Positions 58,553-64,000 of a DNA stretch of 64,000 nt are shown here, piece after piece (position 1 is the stretch's first letter; each line of letters starts with the position of its first letter). Source of the DNA: Platerodrilus igneus (Eukaryota; Arthropoda; Insecta; Coleoptera; Lycidae). Both the position numbers and the translations under genes were made by a program. A model generated the notes under the pieces. That model worked only from the letters and a program-made list of their open reading frames with translations. It was not told the origin of the DNA and did no database searches. The stretch is from contig JARFIW010001741.1 in NCBI GenBank assembly GCA_036346225.1, positions 1-64,000 on the forward strand, given 5' to 3'.

Positions 58553-60016
58553 TGCTGTGATATTATCCTTATGAATGCGGGAACTGGGTCCTTTCAACAA
58601 AAAAATTCTAGTCCCACAGATTGGGCGTCATAAACGGCTGTGATCCTCTTTTCGCCTCGGCTGCTCACCTAATGTTATAAACCTCCTCATTCATAAAAAA
58701 AAACAACACATTCCTACCAAAAACATCAACGTTAACTCTATTTACATCAATATTCAGAATACATTAAAATTTCAAAATTAAAACTCAGCATAAAATTCAG
58801 TTTTAAAAAGAATTTCAAGATTAATTTTATTATCATTTTAATGTGCATCCAAAATTAAAGTCATTGTTGGATGCCTACTAATTAATATAACAATATAAGC
58901 AGACCGGAGTCTGAGTATAAAGGAGCATCTACCACCCTTTACGTTAATTAACCAGGTTCGTCTAATTGAGCTCAAAGACATACCCAAATTTTCATCATAT
59001 TACCGAACATCAAAACTAAATACCCTTTCTACTTCAACAAGCAAATTTCATCTTAAAATTAAAATTTTATGGTTAGTACAATTTCACTAATGTCCATTTA
59101 AAGTAAATCAATTATAAAGTTATTCAACACACACAAAAATGTCAAACAAAATAGTATAATTTACCTGAAGGTCACCGTCCTCGTAGCTTCAAAGTACATC
59201 GTCCCTTTAGTTAATCACACCATTCCAACAGGATTATATTTACGGCTTCTAATTCTCAACGCTTTTAAAATTTACTCCATCACCATTTATTTAAAGTTGT
59301 TTCTGGGCTTTTCCGGAATTCATCTGTGTATATCTGACCCTTGTTTCGTGGATCCAGACACGTATTTGAACCATTTAATTATTAACACCCCCGAAAAATA
59401 GCAAAGAAATTCATGCGTCTTTCACCAATATACGCCAAAACTGCCTACTTTTGTGTATACATTTGTCGTTGTAAATTTTGCTAATTGGTACAGTGATACT
59501 AAATTTTATTACCTTGTATCTAAGTGCACTGAAGTACATTCATGTTAGCACGTAAATAACAAACTATTTTGAATCACTAAAATATACGAGCAAACTTTAA
59601 ATTATTTTATCAAACTAAAATGCACTGTTTAACATCTTCAATCAAGTCGCGGATGTAAGAGCTTTTAACGCATCGAATAGTCAAAAGTCTAAGAGGCCGA
59701 AACTCATATTACCCCCTCTATATATAGCGAATAGCCGGCACGTCGGTCTGTTCCCCAAAACAGACAATTCTTAAGAATTTCTCATTTTATGTTCCCAGTC
59801 CGTCGCTCGCGCGTCGGTTTTTACAAATTTTTCACTCGCCCCATTTAAATCTCAGAAATTCACACGGCACGCAAACATGTCCGAGAAAAACTAATTAATT
59901 TTGTACAGAAATTGTTGTTTCTACCTCTGATATTTGCATCCTATTTTCAACCAATTGTGACCCTCGTGACGTTGCTTAAATCACGCCTTTTACTATATGT
60001 GTCTTTGCTTGACGCA
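58553..60016 (-). repeat. 3' LTR of the Gypsy-type element
   Basis: In plus orientation it starts TGCTGTGATATTATCC next to satellite B and, by my reading, ends GCTTTGCTTGACGCA just before a pyrimidine tract. In element orientation this gives TG...CA ends. The first 219 bp are repeated at 63782-64000. The end at 60016 depends on the polypurine tract and cannot be checked against the other LTR, which is cut. Confidence 0.65.
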
Positions 60017-60033
60017 TTTTCTCTTTCCTTTTC
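60017..60033 (-). other. Polypurine tract of the Gypsy-type element
   Basis: The minus strand reads GAAAAGGAAAGAGAAAA immediately before the proposed LTR start TGCG, the expected position for the plus-strand primer. Confidence 0.6.
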
Positions 60034-61225
60034 TAACCTGTTCGTATTGGTGCAAATTGATATTCTTTATTATCGATTATATTTTAGTCCATGTGGACTA
60101 TCTGGGTTAAATAACCCCGTATCGCACATTCTCGTGAATATTAAGCCCCGGTTTCTCCAAGATTCTTTGAAACTATTAATTATCTACAAAATTTACGCCG
60201 TATGTGATATTTAAACTACGCAGGTGTTCAAAATAATATTAATTCTCAGAGCTTTATTTTCTGGTATTATAATCTTGGGTTTTACAAGTTTCTATAGATA
60301 TTATCTGTTACTAACGGTTCAATTAACTTCAATTAAAATTAATACTCTTTAATTTTTAGTGAATCCTAATTAAATATTCAATTATTATCTGTACGTTTCG
60401 TTTAATACTCGTTGCCCAAACTTGAATCAATTCATATAAATCTTGCACGTAATTTCCATTTGATTCTTTACTTTGGAATAATTAAATTACACGTTGAGCA
60501 TTTTAAAACTGCTTACTTTTATATGAAGCGTCTTGTAAATAATTTTAATCTCTTATTTCTAATAAAACGAATGAATTTTTATTCTCCACGGGTTTTTAAT
60601 AAAGCGTATTATCTAATAAACTTCCTTATACACGGTGATTAAAATTATTTGATGTAATCCATTAATTTTCTACCCTGGTCTAAATATGAGTATTTCCCCC
60701 CTATTTGAATACAAATAATCCCACTTATTTGACTTCAAATATAAAACATTTAGACAAAAAATTACAAACAAACTGCCTATCTCTCTACCCTTATCTATCT
60801 AACTTACCTACTTTGTCTCCAATCGAAAAAAAAATATTTACACCTATCCTATATCCCTATCCTATTCCTAACTCGCACCTCATTCTATAAACTGAAATTA
60901 TCCCTAACTTCATCCTACTCATCCATCTAATCCTATATACATCCTATATACCTATCCTATTCCTAACTTTTAACTAATCTTCACTATACTTTACTTCATC
61001 CTACCTAATCCTATATACCTATCCTATTTCTAACTTTATTCCTCACTCTCCACTAATCTTATATGAAATATCTATCCTTAGCCTATCTTATTTTCTTCCT
61101 ACATTTACTCTTTATTCTCATCCTAAACCTATTTCTAATTATCTCCCGTATTTATCCCATACCTAGCTTTATTTTCTATAAACACTTACTTCTACTCTTC
61201 TATCTACACCTATTCTATCCCTATC
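60034..61225. other. Internal non-coding remainder of the Gypsy-type element with a pyrimidine-rich block
   Basis: No pol or env motif is visible. From about 60740 to 61260 the plus strand is a degenerate repeat of CCTATCCTATTCC-like words (purine-rich on the element's sense strand). It probably replaced or follows a deletion of pol. Confidence 0.5.
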
Positions 61226-61672
61226 CTATTTAAATCTAACTCTCTTCTTGACCCTCCATGTCTTTCTTCTTACCATCCTAATACTCTTCATCCCTATCTC
61301 TCCCCCTTCTATATCTACACTTAACATCCCTGTTATCTCACATACCATAAACTTATCATCCCTATTATCCTGACTCTTACATATTGCTTCTTCTTCATGC
61401 CCTACACTTGTCTGTTTCTCATTTATTATTGTTTCCCTTTCTGCCGACAAACCAAACGATACTACTTTAAAATTATCAAATTTTCCCTCTACGGAAAATC
61501 CTCTGTACCTGCTAGAATGCTTGTGTAATGGAATCCGCCAGAATGAATCCCTTAAATCTACTTGATTAAAAACAAACTTGCCATCTTTACTTAATTTCGC
61601 CTTCACCTGCTCCTGATATGCTGCTTCTACCCCCACTACTTCTGCATGTTTTTGTATTAAAGCTTGAACCAC
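61226..61672 (-). pseudogene. Gypsy reverse transcriptase fragment
   Basis: The minus-strand ORF contains KFVFNQVDLRDSFWRIPLH (first catalytic Asp), YRGFSVEGKFDNFKVVSFGL, RT blocks of Ty3/Gypsy elements. After FGLSAER the sequence no longer resembles RT (no YxDD) and becomes rich in charged residues encoded by the purine-rich block. The region before it (HAEVVGVEAAYQEQVKAKL) is also shortened relative to complete RTs. One TGA separates this frame from the protease frame. Confidence 0.75.
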
Positions 61673-61693
61673 TACTTTCCTTTCCTCTGGACA

Positions 61694-62125
61694 TCATATC
61701 GTGTTGATCTGTTTACCTTCATCATCTTCTACCTCTACTACATTAATACTAAACCCAGTGTCATCCTCTGTGACTTCATAACTGCCCTTCCATGGCACTA
61801 CCCTATCCTTAATCCTTATTACCTTCCGTTCCATATCTATCAAAACCCCTAACTTTATCATACAGTCAACACCTAAAATGCTCTGAAACTTCAGTCCAGG
61901 TACAATTACAAACTCCTGTTCACAGCTAAAACCTCCTATATCTATCCTAAGCACCACAACACTATTTACTACAGCAAACTTCTTTTTATTTGGAGCTACT
62001 AAATGGCTACGCTTTATAGGCATAATTCTATCACAAACCTTATCCCTAATTTTGCTGACGAATTCCTCCGATATTAAACTCGCCTCTGCCCCTGTATCAA
62101 GTAATACTTCTACATTATTTTCAAA
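61694..62125 (-). pseudogene. Gypsy aspartic protease region
   Basis: Just upstream of the ORF at 61694-62023 the same frame reads EVLLDTGAEASLISEEF, with the retropepsin DTGA active site at about 62090-62098. It continues MPIKRSHLVAPNKKKF, CEQEFVIVPGLKFQSILGVD (flap and ILG region) and FSINVVEVEDDEG. It ends at TGA 61694. Sequence between the protease and gag (62126-62252) does not form a single frame, so gag and pol are probably separated by a frameshift. Confidence 0.8.
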
Positions 62126-62252
62126 ATTTCTAAATTAATAATTGGCAAACATAATTTTTCTACAGTTTCTGGCTCTACTTCCTCCTCAATTTTGAAAAAT
62201 TCACGTGGATGTTCATATACATTTACACAGAAATCTAGTGGTCTGTCGCGTT

Positions 62253-63634
62253 CTAAAAATTCTGTCCCATCCTGTTTTCCGTGCTTGGTCCTGGTTGTCC
62301 TTCTACAACCTGTGCGTACGTCCTCCTCGTGTTAATATCCGTGTCCCTGTCTCTATTCGGCGTGCTGGTCACAGTCCTGTTTACCTCCGGTAGACTGTTC
62401 TGTCGCGTGTAACTAGGTCTTGGCGTCGGTCCCCTAGTCGCACTATTGCTCCTATATTCCTGTCCTCGTCGTTCCCAATTCGGTCGAAAATTTCTGTTGT
62501 AGTCAGGCCGTCTCGGATAATTCGGTGTCCTGTTGTCAAACCTAACTGTGTTAACGTTTCGTTCTCGTATCTCTTGTCCGTCCAACACATACATCGTCAT
62601 ATCTCTGTAAGTATTCCAAAACGTCTCCCGTTCTGTGATGTTTTGTAAGGCCACGTGTTGTCTAATTTCCAGTTCAAAATGTCGTGATAGGTACTTGATT
62701 ATCTGTCTGTCCGTCAATGGTGGATTCAGTTGTTTGGCCACACTGTATTTGCGGATGGCATATTGCTCCCTAGAACCTGCAAACTCTCCCTTAAATTTTC
62801 CTGTAATCAAGTCGTCCCTAATCTGATCCTGTTTGTGATCACTCCAGTAATGTTGTAAAAATTTGTTTTCAAAGTCCTGATACGTGTCTATGTCCTGTCC
62901 TACTAAATTGTACCATGCCTCCGCATTGTCCTTTAATAAAGCCTTTATCGTATTTAGTTTAGTCTGTTCGTCAAATAAATTTCCCACTAGATTTCTTACA
63001 CTATTAATAAAATTTGTGGATTTACCCTGTTATCGCCATAAAACTTCATGTGTTGGTCCAATGATACTCCACCTGTAGAAAATCTGGGACCATCCCCCGT
63101 TAAATTTGACATGTTGTATTCGATACTACTAACTTCGCGTTCTACCCTGCCTAACTGATCCCTACATGAGTCCGTCACTTCAGTCATTTTATATTAATCT
63201 CTTCTTCACAAAAATGCGTACTTCGGACCTTAAATGTCCCATTTCCTGTCGAAGACCTGTAATATCACGCTCATTTTTATCAACCCTATTTTCAACTTCC
63301 CCATCTTTACGGTAAGACTATTTTTAAATTCTGAAACTTCTTGATTCGTCTTATCTATTTTCTGACTAATATCCTCTAACTTCCTGTTCGATTCTTCACT
63401 CATTCGGTCAAATTTTCGATTTGAGTCCTCTCTCGCTCTATTCGATTCTTCCCTAGCTAATCGCATTTCCTCTAACATTCTCATCATTAACTCATTTCCT
63501 GTTTCTCCTGATTCCGTCCTCGACTGATCTCTACTGCCTCCAGCTTCTTCCATTTTCGAAATTTTCTCACACAATGCACTATCGTCACTTCCAATTTCCA
63601 CTCCTTGACTCCTTAACCACTCTTTTCTCTGCAT
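62253..63634 (-). pseudogene. gag: Gypsy gag, frameshifted
   Basis: It starts near 63634 (MQRKEWLRSQGVEIG) with a long Glu/Arg/Ser coiled coil (EEMRLAREESNRAREDSNRK). Two frameshifts (near 63290-63230 and near 63010) lead through PRFSTGGVSLDQHMKFYGD to the capsid-like part at 62253-62987 with ALLKDNAEAWYNLV, YQDFENKFLQHYWS and REQYAIRKYS. The C-terminus is rich in Arg, Asn and Pro (PNYPRRPDYNRNFRPNW) and has no CCHC zinc knuckle, so RNA binding would be by basic residues. ORFs in other frames here are shadows. Confidence 0.85.
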
Positions 63635-63758
63635 ACGTTCTAATCACTCACGCACACTCTAAAACTACTCTTAAATTTATACACAAACAGAAACTCTCTT
63701 TCTCAGATCGCCAGTTTCCTGGAATAAAATAACAAAAATTTTATTTGGAACTCGAGCC

Positions 63759-63776
63759 CTCACGTTGTGGTCGCCA
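63759..63776 (-). other. Primer-binding site of the Gypsy-type element
   Basis: The minus strand reads TGGCGACCACAACGTGAG, starting 5 bp after the LTR end. TGG at the start matches the CCA end of a tRNA; TGGCGACC is the form known for tRNA-Arg-primed elements such as the mdg1/412 group, but I could not compare with a tRNA sequence. Confidence 0.55.
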
Positions 63777-63781
63777 AAATT

Positions 63782-64000
63782 TGCTGTGATTTTACTCCTT
63801 TTGAATGCGGGAACTGGGTCCTTTCAACAAAAAAATTCTAGTCCCACAGATTGGGCGTCATAAACGGCTGTGATCCTCTTTTCGCCTCGGCTGCTCACCT
63901 AATGTTATAAACCTCCTCATTCATAAAAAACAACACATTCCTACCAAAAACATCAACGTTAACTCTATTTACATCAATATTCAGAATACATTAAAATTTC
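63782..64000 (-). repeat. 5' LTR of the Gypsy-type element (cut by window end)
   Basis: Starts TGCTGTGATTTTACTCC and matches 58553-58773 nearly base for base; the differences are in the first 20 bp and in an A run. Confidence 0.9.

Larger units (their letters stand above)
58553..64000 (-). mobile_element. Gypsy-type LTR retrotransposon, internally deleted, cut by the window edge
   Basis: Transcribed from right to left: 5' LTR (from 63782 rightward, cut off), primer-binding site, gag, protease, a short RT piece, a purine-rich stretch, polypurine tract and 3' LTR (58553-60016). The two LTRs match over the 219 bp that can be compared with few differences, so the insertion is fairly young, although the internal part is damaged. 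Most of pol (RT palm, RNase H, integrase) and any env are missing. Confidence 0.85.

Noticed and set aside
59912..60890. Plus-strand ORFs at 59912-60214, 60412-60642 and 60705-60890
   Set aside because: They lie on the antisense strand of the retrotransposon LTR and internal region and show only low-complexity hydrophobic composition.
62253..62590. Zinc knuckle or second protein in gag
   Set aside because: No C-x2-C-x4-H-x4-C pattern is present, and the ORF at 62381-62590 is a shadow of the Arg-rich gag end.
1..64000. tRNA or rRNA genes
   Set aside because: Looked for A/B-box and anticodon-arm patterns and rRNA-like sequence by eye; none found. A tRNAscan run would be decisive.

Overview
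This is a eukaryotic, almost certainly insect (at least arthropod), heterochromatin-like window. It is AT-rich and has no bacterial-style gene arrangement. I found no intact host gene and no rRNA or tRNA gene. It consists of two satellite DNA families with transposable elements inserted next to and inside them. A telomere-like TTAGGTTAGG motif in one satellite and the mixture of Polinton, mariner, pogo-like, MULE-like, Penelope-like and Gypsy elements fit an insect genome. The species cannot be told from the sequence.

Layout. 1-18625: satellite A, about 105 head-to-tail copies of a 177-bp unit (59 codons, open on both strands), with higher-order repeats and stretches that look like collapsed assembly consensus. 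18640-24740: low-complexity AT-rich DNA with gene remnants: a Cys-rich piggyBac-type C-terminus, a THAP-domain pseudogene with one short intron, a 338-bp unknown tandem duplication and the end of a Gypsy integrase. 24742-36304: a Polinton/Maverick element of about 11.6 kb. It keeps long terminal inverted repeats (TIRs), each carrying its own ORF, the C-terminal part of protein-primed DNA polymerase B, major and minor capsid proteins, an adenovirus-like protease, a PLA2-pX-like virion protein, the packaging ATPase, two conserved Polinton proteins and a chromodomain integrase. Nearly all are broken by stops or frameshifts. 36305-40630: satellite B (about 154 bp, with a hairpin and a palindrome). 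40631-46146: a MULE-like DNA transposon coding for a 695-aa transposase followed by a ubiquitin-specific-protease-like domain; a mariner copy sits inside its left inverted repeat. 46150-48911: AT-rich DNA with (TA)n tracts, a 94-bp hairpin whose tip is a perfect heat-shock element, and a probable solo LTR. 48912-52950: a Penelope-like retroelement (minus strand) split at a TA by a pogo-like transposon with a PHD finger. 53020-58552: satellite B again, in the opposite orientation, with a duplicated block and a scrambled LTR fragment. 58553-64000: a minus-strand Gypsy-type LTR retrotransposon (3' LTR, remnants of pol and protease, gag, primer-binding site) running off the right edge.

How it fits together. 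The Polinton genes form two blocks. Capsid, protease and pX genes lie on the minus strand; ATPase, PW and integrase genes lie on the plus strand. They diverge from a TA-rich intergenic gap, and together they look like a decayed endogenous virus-like element. The insertion order can be read from the breaks: Penelope before pogo, MULE-like element before mariner, satellite B before the Gypsy LTR. The points most worth following up are the transposase-deubiquitinase pairing, the ORF inside both Polinton TIRs, the 59-codon Cys-bearing satellite, the heat-shock element at a hairpin tip, and the assembly artefacts in the arrays.
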